From Paractinoplanes abujensis (GTDB taxonomy: Bacteria; Actinomycetota; Actinomycetes; Mycobacteriales; Micromonosporaceae): DNA of 64,000 nt. This document shows, piece after piece, positions 8,542 to 17,179 of this stretch. Within the stretch, counting starts at the first letter, position 1. Every line of letters begins with the position of its first letter. The position numbers and the translations under genes are program-made. The stretch lies in contig NZ_JACHMF010000001.1 in NCBI RefSeq assembly GCF_014204895.1, positions 8,060,001-8,124,000 of the forward strand, given 5' to 3'. Below the pieces are notes generated by a model. It made no database searches. It was not told the origin of the DNA and saw nothing but the letters and a program-made list of their open reading frames with translations.

Positions 8542-9789
8542 TCAGAGCCGGTGCGCCTCCGGGACGGTGGTCGCGCCGCGGGTGTCGAAGAAACGTTTGG
8601 CCAGCGCGGCCAGGTCGTCGGCGTCGTAGGCGCGGTGGTTCTGCACCAGGATCACCAGGTCGGCCGTGACCACGGTGCCGCGCAAATCGTCGGCTCGGGG
8701 CACGATCCAGTCGGTGACGTACGGGTCGTGGAAGACGACTGTGGCGCCCAGTGACTGCAGGTGGCGGGCCAGCGGGGTGGCCGGTGATTCGCGCTGGTCG
8801 GCGATGTCGGGCTTGTAGGTGACGCCCAGCAGCAGGATCGTCGCGCCGTGGACCGCCTGGCCGTCGGCGTTCAGCAGGTTCTGGGCGCGGCGGGCCACGT
8901 ACGACGGCATCGTCGCGTTGATCTCCTGGGCCAGTTCGACGAAGCGGAACGGGTAGCCGAGCCGGCTGCGGACGTTGTGCGACAGGTAGTTGGGGTCGAT
9001 CGGGATGCAGTGCCCGCCCACGCCGGGCCCCGGATAGAAGGCTTGGAAGCCGAACGGCTTGGTCGACGCGGCGCGGATCACGTCCCACAGGTCGATCCCG
9101 AGTTCGTGGCAGAACCGGGCCATTTCGTTGACCAGGGCGATGTTCACGTGGCGATAGGTGTTCTCCAACAACTTCGCGGTTTCCGCTTCGCGAGTTCCCC
9201 TCGTACGCACCACCGTCTCCACGAAACGTCCGTAGAAGCCCGCCGCGCGCAAGGTGCAGTCCGGCGTGTAACCCCCGACCACCTTGGGCGTGTTGCGCGC
9301 CCCGAAGTGCGGGTTGCCGGGGTCGATGCGTTCGGGGGAGAACGCCAGGTGGAAGTCGACGCCCGCGGTCAGCCCGGACAGCTTCTCCAGCAGCGGCCGT
9401 ACGACTTCGTCGGTCGTGCCGGGGTAGGTGGTGGATTCCAGCACCACGAGCATGCCCGGCCGCAGCTGCCGGCCGATCGCCTCGGTGGCCCCGGTGACCG
9501 CGCTCAGGTCGGGCCCGTCACCCTCGGCCAGGGGGGTGGGCACACAGATGACGGCCGTCGTGCAAGCACCGATGAGCGCCTCGTCGGTGGTGGCCCGGAA
9601 ACCGCCGTCCAGCATCTCGGCGATGTCGGCCTGCGTGAGGTCGTCGACGTGCGAGCGCCCCTCGTTGAGCGCGTCCACCACCTGCGCCTGTACGTCGAAC
9701 CCGAGCACGGTCAAGCCGGCCCGGACGGCCTGCTGGGCCAGCGGCAGCCCGACGTAGCCCAGCCCCAGCACCACCACGTCGGCGCTCAT
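8542..9789 (-). CDS. UDP-sugar 6-dehydrogenase (UDP-GlcNAc/ManNAc dehydrogenase type)
   Basis: A 415-residue nucleotide-sugar dehydrogenase. The Rossmann motif VVVLGLGYVGLPLA is at the N-terminus and LVVLESTTYPGTT near 120. SPERIDPGN, the central helix KLLENTYRHVNIALVNE and the catalytic cysteine in PGVGGHCIPIDPNYL follow near 265, and the C-terminal UDP-binding domain has LLGVTYKPDIADQRESP. The enzyme oxidises C6 of a UDP-sugar to the uronic acid with 2 NAD+. ERIDPGN and GHCIPIDP fit the N-acetylated-sugar branch (WecC/WbpA/TuaD-like) but do not decide the substrate. Its ATG overlaps the stop of the Stealth gene (ATGA), so both serve one polysaccharide pathway. It ends 9 bases from the convergent hydroxylase. 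Confidence 0.87.
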   Translation of the reverse strand: MSADVVVLGLGYVGLPLAQQAVRAGLTVLGFDVQAQVVDALNEGRSHVDDLTQADIAEMLDGGFRATTDEALIGACTTAVICVPTPLAEGDGPDLSAVTGATEAIGRQLRPGMLVVLESTTYPGTTDEVVRPLLEKLSGLTAGVDFHLAFSPERIDPGNPHFGARNTPKVVGGYTPDCTLRAAGFYGRFVETVVRTRGTREAETAKLLENTYRHVNIALVNEMARFCHELGIDLWDVIRAASTKPFGFQAFYPGPGVGGHCIPIDPNYLSHNVRSRLGYPFRFVELAQEINATMPSYVARRAQNLLNADGQAVHGATILLLGVTYKPDIADQRESPATPLARHLQSLGATVVFHDPYVTDWIVPRADDLRGTVVTADLVILVQNHRAYDADDLAALAKRFFDTRGATTVPEAHRL

Positions 9790-11486
9790 CGCACCGCCTC
9801 TCCGACGACCGCGACCCGCTTGACCTGACGGGCGACGCGCGGCACCACCGCGCCCTCCCACCGGGACGGGAAGGGCAGGTAGGCCGGCAGGAACTCGGCC
9901 AGCAACGCCGCCTGCTCGGGCGCCGCGCTCACGGAGGAGTCGGTGTCGTTGAGGCAGAACGCGTCGAGGTGGCGCCGGTGCAGCAGGCGGGCCAGGTGGA
10001 ACGGCGTGGCCGGGTCGGCCAGGTCGGTGTAGAGGTAGCTGATCTGCCCGGGGGCCGCGCGGCCGGTCAGGTAGGCGTAGTACTGCTGCAGCGACGACAA
10101 CATGGCGATGTCGTCGGGGTGGCGGAACTGGTGCCCGGCGGTCGCCTCGACGTGCTCGGCGAAGCGCTGCTCGATCTCGGCCAGCACGCTGCGCCGCGAC
10201 GGGTGCGGCGTGTGCTTCATCTTGTGGGTCAGCACCCGGCCGAACGTGTTCTGGATGAGCCGGCGGTTGTTCTTGCCGGCCGAGTCGGCGGGGGCGTCGG
10301 CTTGCGTCCGGGGCGCCGAGCCGACCAGCGCTCCGGACGGGAAGAAGCGGGTCAGTCCGCCCGGCGTGAAGAACAGTTCGGGCGCCACCGGCCGGCCCAG
10401 GAAGACGTCGTCGTTGAGGTAGAGAAAATGCTCGGCCAGTCCGGGGATGTGGTGCAGACGCGTCTCGATGGCCTGGGAGTTGAAGGTGGGCAGCCGCCCG
10501 GTGCCGCCGAAGATCTCGCGGTGGCTGACCACGGTCAGGTCGGCGCGGGTGGTGTCGAGCCAGGGCGGCACCTGGTCGTCGGTGACCAGATAGACGTGCC
10601 GGATCCAAGGCGCGTACGCGTGCAGCGAGCGCAGCGAGTAGCGCAGCTCGTCGCGCGAGACGAACCGCGAGTCGTTGGCCGTCTGCCCGCTCGAACCGGC
10701 CACCCAGCCGTTCTCGCGCAGCGCCGCGGCCTTGCGCGCGTGCCAGGCCGGGTCGCCGCCGTCGACCCACGTGTAGACGGCGTCGATCGGGAAGGCCACC
10801 CGGTCCGGGCTGACCATCGTGAACACCTCACGTGTGCGGTAGCGGCGGGTCGTGCCGGGCGCGCCGAACGGGCCGAACACCGGCTCGGCCACTGCGATCT
10901 CGGGCTCGTCGACCGGCACCACGTCGGCCACCGGGTTGCTGCGCGGCCCCACCAGGTTGCCCTGCTCACGCCGCCAGAATTCCACGTCGCAGCCGTACGC
11001 GGGACCGAGCGTGAGGCGGCCCGACGGGTCCGTGACGGGCCAGCTCGCCCGTACGACCTGTCCCGGCCGCACGCGGTCGAGCCGGCCCTCGCCGCGGGCG
11101 GTCACCGTGGTCAGCGCGGCCATGGCCCGGGCCCGGTCGGCGGCGTCGACGGCCACCCCCGTACGGGTCAGGGACGCCACCGGGATCCGGAACCACTCGA
11201 CACCGGCGCCGGTCAGCGCGTCCAGCACGCGATCGAGGTTCTCCCGGCGCACGGCGGCCGGGGTGGCGTCGAGGCACCGCCGGGCCGTGACCCGCCCCGC
11301 GGCCGTACGGACCCGCAGGGCCGGCGCGTCACCGATCGGCTTGAGCCGGGGCCGGGGGCCGAGCGGCACGATCCGGCGGGCCACCCGGAGCCGGTCGGCC
11401 GGCGGCACGAGCGGAAGCAGCCGGCGCTGCAGGTGGTGGAGCAGGCGCCGCCGTACGGGCCAGGGAGCCAGCCGGATGATCCGCAC
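9786..11486 (-). CDS. Stealth-family sugar-phosphate transferase
   Basis: A 566-residue protein with all four Stealth regions in order: CR1 IDAVYTWVDGGDPAW near 245, CR2 SRDELRYSLRSLHAYAPWIR followed by VYLVTDDQVPPWL, CR3 FNSQAIETRLHHIPGLAEHF followed by LYLNDDVFLG, and CR4 HQFRHPDDIAM. Stealth proteins are hexose-1-phosphoryltransferases making phosphodiester-linked capsule-like glycans. I chose GTG 11486 for its GGAAGGA ribosome site; an upstream start at 11534 lacks one. The long N-terminal 240 residues are outside the core and may be a further sugar-handling domain. It is coupled to the UDP-sugar dehydrogenase downstream. Confidence 0.85.
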   Translation of the reverse strand: MRIIRLAPWPVRRRLLHHLQRRLLPLVPPADRLRVARRIVPLGPRPRLKPIGDAPALRVRTAAGRVTARRCLDATPAAVRRENLDRVLDALTGAGVEWFRIPVASLTRTGVAVDAADRARAMAALTTVTARGEGRLDRVRPGQVVRASWPVTDPSGRLTLGPAYGCDVEFWRREQGNLVGPRSNPVADVVPVDEPEIAVAEPVFGPFGAPGTTRRYRTREVFTMVSPDRVAFPIDAVYTWVDGGDPAWHARKAAALRENGWVAGSSGQTANDSRFVSRDELRYSLRSLHAYAPWIRHVYLVTDDQVPPWLDTTRADLTVVSHREIFGGTGRLPTFNSQAIETRLHHIPGLAEHFLYLNDDVFLGRPVAPELFFTPGGLTRFFPSGALVGSAPRTQADAPADSAGKNNRRLIQNTFGRVLTHKMKHTPHPSRRSVLAEIEQRFAEHVEATAGHQFRHPDDIAMLSSLQQYYAYLTGRAAPGQISYLYTDLADPATPFHLARLLHRRHLDAFCLNDTDSSVSAAPEQAALLAEFLPAYLPFPSRWEGAVVPRVARQVKRVAVVGEAVR

Positions 11487-11687
11487 ACCGTCGTCCTTCC
11501 GCGGGGCCGTTCGGTCACGAGCCCCAACGGGCACCGCCGGGAGAAGTTGCGGCGCGGCGCCGCCGTTACCCCGGAAATCGGTGGTATAGCGGGCATTTCG
11601 GACATGGGGTTCAGGGTTACCACCGATGCGGGAGGTTGCCCGAGTGCGTCATGGTGGAGTCCGCAGCTTCGACTCGGGGAGGCCGAG

Positions 11688-11918
11688 ATGGGTAAGGCCG
11701 TAGCGTTTCTGGTGGCGTTGATCGCCGGAGTGATCGTGGTCGGCTGGGTGGTCAGCTCGCTGCTCGGGCCGGCCCTGTTCTACCTGATCGTGGGCGCGCT
11801 CGCGGTCGGCGGGGGCTACTACCTCTACACCAAGGCCAAGAAGTCGATCGCCCCCGGCACGCGCACGCAGCGCCGGATCGAGGCGGCGACGAAGACGTAC
11901 CGGATGCGGAACCGGTAA
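11688..11918 (+). CDS. Small two-helix membrane protein
   Basis: A 76-residue protein with two hydrophobic segments, VAFLVALIAGVIVVGWVV and ALFYLIVGALAVGGGYYL, followed by a basic tail (KAKKSIAPGTRTQRRIEAAT). ATG 11688 follows GGGGAGG, a good ribosome site. I do not recognise a family. It lies alone between the Stealth gene and ffh, transcribed toward ffh. Confidence 0.7.
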   Translation: MGKAVAFLVALIAGVIVVGWVVSSLLGPALFYLIVGALAVGGGYYLYTKAKKSIAPGTRTQRRIEAATKTYRMRNR

Positions 11919-11935
11919 GGCTGATCCCGGGCGGC

Positions 11936-11941
11936 TAGGCT
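11936..11941 (+). promoter_or_regulatory. Candidate ffh -10 element
   Basis: TAGGCT lies 41 bases before the ffh start and just after the previous stop. No clear -35 is visible, so this is a weak call based on its match to the TAGGNT hexamers before several other genes here. Confidence 0.3.
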
Positions 11942-11982
11942 TGCGCTATCGCCGCTCCTCTTGACCACTGGGAAGTCTCGCC

Positions 11983-13542
11983 GTGTTTGACACTTTGAGT
12001 GACCGCCTCTCCGGGATTTTCACCAAGCTCCGGGGCAAGGGCAAGCTCACCGACGCCGACATCGACGCCACCGCCCGCGAGATCCGTCTCGCGTTGCTGG
12101 AGGCCGACGTCGCGCTGCCCGTGGTCAAGGCCTTCATCTTCAACGTCAAGGAGCGTGCCCGGGGGGCCGAGGTCTCCCAGGCGCTCAACCCGGCGCAGCA
12201 GATCATCAAGATCGTCCACGAGGAGCTCATCAACATCCTCGGCGGCGAGGGCCGGCGGCTGCAGTTCGCCAAGCAGCCGCCCACGGTGATCATGCTGGCC
12301 GGTCTGCAGGGTGCCGGTAAGACGACCCTGGCCGGCAAGCTGTCCCGCTGGCTCAAGGGCCAGGGCCACCAGCCGCTGCTCGTCGCGGCCGACCTGCAGC
12401 GCCCCAACGCGGTCAACCAGCTGCAGGTGGTCGGCGGCCGGGCCGGCGTCGACGTCTACGCGCCCGAGCCCGGCAGCGGCATCGGCGACCCGGTCAAGGT
12501 CGCGAAGGACTCGATCGAGGTCGCCAAGCGCACGGCCAAAGACATCGTCATCGTCGACACCGCCGGCCGGCTGGGCATCGACGAGGAGATGATGCAGCAG
12601 GCCCGCGACATCCGCGACGCCGTCGAGCCCGACGAGGTCCTGTTCGTCATCGACGCCATGGTCGGTCAGGACGCGGTGCAGACGGCCGAGGCCTTCCGCG
12701 ACGGTGTCGGCGTCACCGGCGTGGTGCTCTCGAAGCTGGACGGTGACGCCCGCGGTGGTGCCGCGCTCTCCGTCCGGCACGTCACGGGCGAGCCGATCCT
12801 CTTCGCCTCCACGGGTGAGAAGCTCGAGGACTTCGACCTCTTCCACCCCGACCGGATGGCCAGCCGCATCCTGGGCATGGGTGACGTTCTGACCCTCATC
12901 GAGCAGGCCGAGCAGGCCTTCGACGAGGACCAGAAGGAGAAGATGACCGGCAAGCTGCTGGCCGGCGAGACCTTCACCCTCGAAGACTTCCTCGACCAGC
13001 TCATCGCCGTGCGGCGGATGGGCCCGATCGCCAACATCCTGGGCATGATGCCGGGCATGGGCCAGATGAAGGACCAGCTGGCCGAGCTCGACGACAGCCA
13101 CTTCGACAAGGTCACCGCGATCATCCGCTCGATGACGCCGGGCGAGCGCAGCAACCCCAAGATCCTCAACGGCTCCCGCCGCGCCCGCATCGCCAACGGC
13201 TCCGGCGTCACGGTGATGGACGTCAACCAGCTGCTCAACCGCTTCGCCGACGCGCAGAAGATGATGAAGCAGATGAGCGGCATGATGGGCCTGCCCGGCG
13301 GTGGCCGGCGCAAGGCCACGAAGAGCCCGAAGAACAAGCGCAAGGGCACCAAGGGCGGCAACAACCGGCCCCGTACGGGTGGGGGCGGCCTGCCCGCGGG
13401 CTTCCCGGGCGGCATGCCCCAGCTCCCGCCCGGCCTCGACCCCAACGCCCTCGGCGGCGCCGGCGGCGGCGGCTTCAACCTGCCCAATCTCGACTTCAAC
13501 AAGCTGATGAAGCAGCAGAAGGACGACAAGGACAAGCGCTGA
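11983..13542 (+). CDS. ffh: Signal recognition particle protein Ffh (SRP54)
   Basis: A 519-residue GTPase that binds SRP RNA and signal sequences of nascent membrane proteins. N domain about 1-90. G domain has the P-loop GLQGAGKTTLAGKLS (near 107), AADLQRPNAVNQLQ, VDTAGRLGIDEEMM and TKLDGDARGG-type VLSKLDGDARGGAAL. The methionine-rich M domain about 325-435 has MMPGMGQMKDQL, GSRRARIANGSGVTV and MMKQMSGMMG. A Gly/Pro/Lys-rich tail of about 80 residues makes it longer than the E. coli protein (453), as is usual in actinobacteria. It starts at GTG 11983 with GGGAAG upstream. Confidence 0.97.
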   Translation: MFDTLSDRLSGIFTKLRGKGKLTDADIDATAREIRLALLEADVALPVVKAFIFNVKERARGAEVSQALNPAQQIIKIVHEELINILGGEGRRLQFAKQPPTVIMLAGLQGAGKTTLAGKLSRWLKGQGHQPLLVAADLQRPNAVNQLQVVGGRAGVDVYAPEPGSGIGDPVKVAKDSIEVAKRTAKDIVIVDTAGRLGIDEEMMQQARDIRDAVEPDEVLFVIDAMVGQDAVQTAEAFRDGVGVTGVVLSKLDGDARGGAALSVRHVTGEPILFASTGEKLEDFDLFHPDRMASRILGMGDVLTLIEQAEQAFDEDQKEKMTGKLLAGETFTLEDFLDQLIAVRRMGPIANILGMMPGMGQMKDQLAELDDSHFDKVTAIIRSMTPGERSNPKILNGSRRARIANGSGVTVMDVNQLLNRFADAQKMMKQMSGMMGLPGGGRRKATKSPKNKRKGTKGGNNRPRTGGGGLPAGFPGGMPQLPPGLDPNALGGAGGGGFNLPNLDFNKLMKQQKDDKDKR

Positions 13543-13604
13543 CAACCGATCGGTGATCTAGGCTTGAGTACAGTAGTCTCGTGACACCCCCTGAGGAGGT
13601 CCCG

Positions 13605-14039
13605 ATGACTGCGGCCCTACAGCTGCCGAGCCCGGTCATCGGCCTGTCGTTGGAGGTCGACCGGCGAAACGAGCCTCGACCGGATGTCGTGGTGCTGCGG
13701 AAGGAATACCGCCGCCGCACTCCGGCCCCGGTCGACGGTGCGCTGCTCGTCCTCGAGGTGGTTTCGCCGACCTCTCGCGTCCGTGACATGAACGCGAAGT
13801 GGAAGGTCTACGCGGCCAACCGCGTGACCACGTACCTGCTGGTCGACCCGTTGTTCTCCGATGGTGTCGTGTTGACTGAATACCGCCTCGGCGAGAACGG
13901 CCAGTACGACACGGTCACCAGTACGAGCAAGGTGTTCACCACGGATGTCCCCTATCCGATCAGCATCGATGTGCCGGCGCTGACCGCGCTCCGCGACGAG
14001 GAAGACGACGAAGGCGACCAGGATCCGGGCAATTCCTGA
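13605..14039 (+). CDS. Uma2-like putative endonuclease, N-terminally short
   Basis: A 144-residue protein with the core of the Uma2 / DUF820 PD-(D/E)XK nuclease fold: EPRPDVVVL (the first Asp), LLVLEVVSPTSRVRD (the Glu-X-Val), the lysines in AKWKVYAAN, then TYLLVDPL. Full-length members usually carry about 60-80 residues before the EPRPD motif; here only about 23 precede it. ATG 13605 has AGGAGG five bases upstream and decides the start over GTG 13581. The missing N-terminal strands and early acidic residue make activity doubtful. Uma2 genes are numerous in actinobacteria and their role is not established. Confidence 0.7.
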   Translation: MTAALQLPSPVIGLSLEVDRRNEPRPDVVVLRKEYRRRTPAPVDGALLVLEVVSPTSRVRDMNAKWKVYAANRVTTYLLVDPLFSDGVVLTEYRLGENGQYDTVTSTSKVFTTDVPYPISIDVPALTALRDEEDDEGDQDPGNS

Positions 14040-14085
14040 CCGGCGGCGACGGCGGCTCGTCCGGACGGGCGACGGGCTGATCGGG

Positions 14086-14091
14086 TAGGAC
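14086..14091 (+). promoter_or_regulatory. -10 element of a probable leaderless mRNA
   Basis: TAGGAC lies 7 bases before ATG 14099. There is no purine-rich ribosome site between, so the transcript probably begins at or next to the start codon. Confidence 0.4.
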
Positions 14092-14098
14092 TGTCGGT

Positions 14099-15178
14099 AT
14101 GGCGTTTCATGTGCGTGGGGCGGTTCTGCCGGACGGGGAAGTCAGGGATCTCTGGCTGGTGGGGGACACGGTCACCTACGAGCCCGTACGGGGTGCCGAG
14201 ACCATCAGCGACGGCGGTTTCATCGTGCCGGGGCTGGTCGACGCGCACTGCCACCTGGGGATCGCGTTCGGGGCCAAGCCCATCACCAGCCTTGACCAGG
14301 CGCGGGAGCTGGCGCACACCGATCGGGACGCGGGCGTGCTGGCCCTGCGCGACGCGGGCTCGCCCTACCCGTATCCCGAGCTCGAGGACGAGGACGGCAT
14401 TCCCCGGCTGGCCCGGGCCGGCCGGCACGTGGCGGCGCCGCGGCGATACCTGCGGGATGTCGGCGTCGAGGTGGACGGTGAGGCCGACGTGCGGGCCGCC
14501 GTGACCGAGCAGGCCAAGGCGGGCAACGGCTGGGTCAAGCTGGTCGGCGACTGGATCTCGCGGGACGCCGGTGACCTCGCCCCCTCGTGGGACGCAAACA
14601 CCATGGCGGCGGCCGTCGACGCGGCGCACGCGGCGGGCGCGCGGGCCGCCGTGCACACGTTCTCCGAGGAGGGCGTCGAGCTGATGGTGCGGGCGGGCGT
14701 CGACTCCGTCGAGCACGGCACAGGGCTGTCGCTCGACCTGATCGACGAGATGGCCCGCCGGGGCACGGCGCTGGTGCCCACGATGATCAACATCAGGACG
14801 TTCGGCGGGATCGCGGACCGGGCCCGGGGCAAGTTCGACACGTACGCCGATCACATGCTGGCGCTGCAGGAACGGTTCCCGTCGGTGGTGCGGGCCGCGT
14901 ACGAGGCCGGGGTGCCGATCTATGTGGGCACCGACGCCGGCGGCGGGATCCGGCACGGGCTGGTCGCCGAGGAGATGCTGATCCTGCAGGAGGCCGGGCT
15001 GCCCGCCGAGGAGATCCTGGCCGCTGCCTCGTGGCGGGCCCGGGAGTGGCTGGGCTTTGCGGGGCTGGTCGAGGGTGGGCTGGCCGACCTGGTCGTCTAC
15101 GACACCGACCCGCGCGCGGACCTGCGAGTGGTCCGCGCGCCGAGCCGGATCGTGCTCAAGGGCCGGGTCATTCTCTGA
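14099..15178 (+). CDS. Amidohydrolase-family enzyme
   Basis: A 359-residue TIM-barrel metal-dependent hydrolase of the imidazolonepropionase/prolidase-like group. The metal-binding HxH is in VDAHCHLG (residue about 51). Further ligand-type residues are Lys in WVKLVGD, His in AAVHTFSEEG, His in VEHGTGL and Asp in VGTDAGGG. The C-terminal strand domain VEGGLADLVVYDTDP is typical. It hydrolyses a C-N or related bond; the substrate is unknown. Its last 11 bases overlap the convergent beta-propeller gene. It is probably a single-gene leaderless transcript. Confidence 0.82.
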   Translation: MAFHVRGAVLPDGEVRDLWLVGDTVTYEPVRGAETISDGGFIVPGLVDAHCHLGIAFGAKPITSLDQARELAHTDRDAGVLALRDAGSPYPYPELEDEDGIPRLARAGRHVAAPRRYLRDVGVEVDGEADVRAAVTEQAKAGNGWVKLVGDWISRDAGDLAPSWDANTMAAAVDAAHAAGARAAVHTFSEEGVELMVRAGVDSVEHGTGLSLDLIDEMARRGTALVPTMINIRTFGGIADRARGKFDTYADHMLALQERFPSVVRAAYEAGVPIYVGTDAGGGIRHGLVAEEMLILQEAGLPAEEILAAASWRAREWLGFAGLVEGGLADLVVYDTDPRADLRVVRAPSRIVLKGRVIL

Positions 15179-16580
15179 ACTCGTAGATTCGCAGGTCCTG
15201 CGGGCTGGCGCAGACCAGCCGGTCGGGGGTGAACGCACAGGGCGCGGTGTGCGCGGGCACCGTGCCCAGCGTGGTGATCGTGCCCAAAGCGGTGATCATG
15301 ATCTTCAGCTCGCCCCCGGTCAGCTCGGGCAGCACCAGCAGGCGCCCGCCGTCGAGCCACTGGACGTCGCCGGAGGTGAAACGGAAATTCTCGCGTCCGT
15401 TCCCGTCGATCAGCCGGGTCACGCCGTCGCCGCCCACCAGCATGTCGGTGCCGTTCGCGACGAGCGAGGACCCGTCGAGCGGCCCGGGCACCTGCCAGAT
15501 CGTCTCGCCCCGCGTCGTGTCGATCATCTTGACCCAGGACACGGTCTCGCTCTCCTGATCGACCAGGCAGACCATCGCCGGACCGCAGACGTCCATGCTG
15601 CCGGTCCTGTGCCCCAGCCGGCCGACGAAGGCCTTCTTCGAGGCGCCGGTGGCCAGGTCGGTCACCACCACGCGATACGGCTCGGTGTCGCAGCACCCGG
15701 GGCCACCGTCGAAAAGCTTCCCCTCGTACGCGATCAGGGTGTTGCCGCCGACCGGAGGCGAGACCGGTGTCGTCGTCCGCAGCACGTCGCCGCTGACGAT
15801 GTCGCGCACCTGCACCTTGCCCGAGCGCCGCACGACCACCAGCCGGTTGTCCGTGAGCGAGGTGGCGAGCACGTCCGCCCCGTCCAGGCGCATGCCCAGG
15901 ATCTGGTCGACCTTGTCAGCGCTCGGGGCGATCGACCACAGCTCGCGGCCGGTCCTCAGCTCGTACGCGTCGACCCGGCCCGTCTCGGGGTCGCGCTGGA
16001 CGAGCACCTTCCGGTGCAGCACCCACTCGCCCAGGTCGCTGCTGGTGAACTCCCACATCCGGCGGCCGTCGGCCGGGTCGAGCACCCACGTCTTCGTGCC
16101 GCCGTAACTGACCAGCACCGCGTCGTCGGTGGCGCTGACCGAGGCGCTGAGATCGGACCCGGCCTCGAAGCCGTCGGCCCGCCAGACGACCTCGCTCGTC
16201 CGCACGTCGGCGGCGACCACCGAGATCGTGCTCCCCACCTTCCAGGCGGCGTAGACGTGACCCTTCACGATCGCCGGGTGCACCTCGTCGATCGCCCGGC
16301 CGAAGGGGATCGGCTGGCCGACCAGCGGCAGCGGGCCGGCGGCCGTGGTCGTGACGGACGGGGACGGCATGGGTGCGACGGTCTTGTTGTCGGCGCGCCG
16401 GTCGGGGCCGGCCACCACCCCGATCCCGGCCAGCACGACGCACACCGCCGCGGCCGCCGCGAGGATGCCGTTGCGGCTGCGCTGCCGGCCGCGCCGGCGG
16501 GCCCGGGTGGCGGTGCTGAGCGGGATCGCGTCGGCCTCGCGAGCCACCGAGGCGAAGATTTCGTCGAGATCAGCTGGCAT
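15168..16580 (-). CDS. Membrane-anchored beta-propeller protein, partner of the ECF sigma factor
   Basis: A 470-residue protein. A cytosolic N-terminus of about 38 residues (LDEIFASVAREADAIPL, then Arg-rich) is followed by one membrane helix, GILAAAAAVCVVLAGIGVVA, then about 400 extracellular residues of PQQ/WD-type propeller repeats (for example VVWRADGFEAGSDL, TWVLDPADGRRMWEF, GETIWQVPGPLDG). Its start overlaps the end of the upstream sigma-factor gene by 11 bases. That layout, with an inner N-terminal segment, one helix and an outer sensor, suggests an anti-sigma-like or signalling partner. There is no recognisable zinc-finger HxxxCxxC anti-sigma motif, so this role is inference. Confidence 0.75.
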   Translation of the reverse strand: MPADLDEIFASVAREADAIPLSTATRARRRGRQRSRNGILAAAAAVCVVLAGIGVVAGPDRRADNKTVAPMPSPSVTTTAAGPLPLVGQPIPFGRAIDEVHPAIVKGHVYAAWKVGSTISVVAADVRTSEVVWRADGFEAGSDLSASVSATDDAVLVSYGGTKTWVLDPADGRRMWEFTSSDLGEWVLHRKVLVQRDPETGRVDAYELRTGRELWSIAPSADKVDQILGMRLDGADVLATSLTDNRLVVVRRSGKVQVRDIVSGDVLRTTTPVSPPVGGNTLIAYEGKLFDGGPGCCDTEPYRVVVTDLATGASKKAFVGRLGHRTGSMDVCGPAMVCLVDQESETVSWVKMIDTTRGETIWQVPGPLDGSSLVANGTDMLVGGDGVTRLIDGNGRENFRFTSGDVQWLDGGRLLVLPELTGGELKIMITALGTITTLGTVPAHTAPCAFTPDRLVCASPQDLRIYEFRE

Positions 16581-17103
16581 CGTCGGCCCCCTTCGAGGCT
16601 GTGGTGGTTCCGTTCGTGGCCAGGGCGGGTGTCGCGCCGAGGGCGGCCGCGAGCTGGGTCCGGCCTCTCGACAGCCACGATTTGACCGTGCCGAGCGAGG
16701 CGCCGGTCTCGTGGGCGATCTCGGCCACCGACCGGTCGAGCAGGTAGTGCAGGGCCAGGGCGCGCCGGTGGGTCATCGGCAACGTGCGCATCGCGCGGAT
16801 CAGCAGCACCGTGTTCTCCGAGGGCGGCGGTGTGTGTGGCGGGGGTGGTTCGGCCGCGGCCCGGGCCCGCCGTACGCCGAGGTGCCGCCACCGGTCGGTC
16901 GACAACCGGTTGACCACCAGCCGTAACCAAGCTTCCCGGTCCTCGTAGTCCGCGAGCCGCCGCCAGCGTTGCCAGGCCCGTGCGTACGCCTCCTGCACGA
17001 GGTCCTGGGCGTCACCCGGGTCACCGGTCAGCCCGTACGCGTATCGGGCCAGGCGCCGGCTGGTGTCCCGGTAGAAGTCGTCGAAGTCGTCAGTTGCTGT
17101 CAT
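16570..17103 (-). CDS. ECF RNA polymerase sigma factor, SigE-type (SigE family of actinobacteria)
   Basis: A 177-residue ECF sigma factor. Region 2: FDDFYRDTSRRLARYAYGLT, then GDAQDLVQEAYARAWQRW. Region 4: ALHYLLDRSVAEIAHETGAS, then LGTVKSWLSRGRTQL, the -35-binding helix-turn-helix. ATG 17103 has GGAAGGGGG upstream and starts exactly at domain 2; extending to 17196 adds an unrelated tail. It heads an operon with the membrane propeller protein and diverges from proS. It directs RNA polymerase to stress- or surface-signal promoters; the signal is unknown. Confidence 0.9.
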   Translation of the reverse strand: MTATDDFDDFYRDTSRRLARYAYGLTGDPGDAQDLVQEAYARAWQRWRRLADYEDREAWLRLVVNRLSTDRWRHLGVRRARAAAEPPPPHTPPPSENTVLLIRAMRTLPMTHRRALALHYLLDRSVAEIAHETGASLGTVKSWLSRGRTQLAAALGATPALATNGTTTASKGADDAS

Positions 17104-17165
17104 CCCCCGCCCCCTTCCACCTAGGACACGACATGCCCTCCCGCAGGGTTGCGCACGGACGCGAC

Positions 17166-17171
17166 TAGGAT
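17166..17171 (+). promoter_or_regulatory. -10 element of probable leaderless proS mRNA
   Basis: TAGGAT ends 8 bases before the proS ATG at 17180 and no Shine-Dalgarno lies between. The gene is therefore probably translated from a leaderless transcript. Confidence 0.45.
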
Positions 17172-17179
17172 GTCGCCTC

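Noticed and set aside
9969..11918. 649-residue open frame on + through the Stealth gene
   Set aside because: It is antisense to a well-recognised gene; only its last 76 codons (from 11688) look real, and they are annotated separately.
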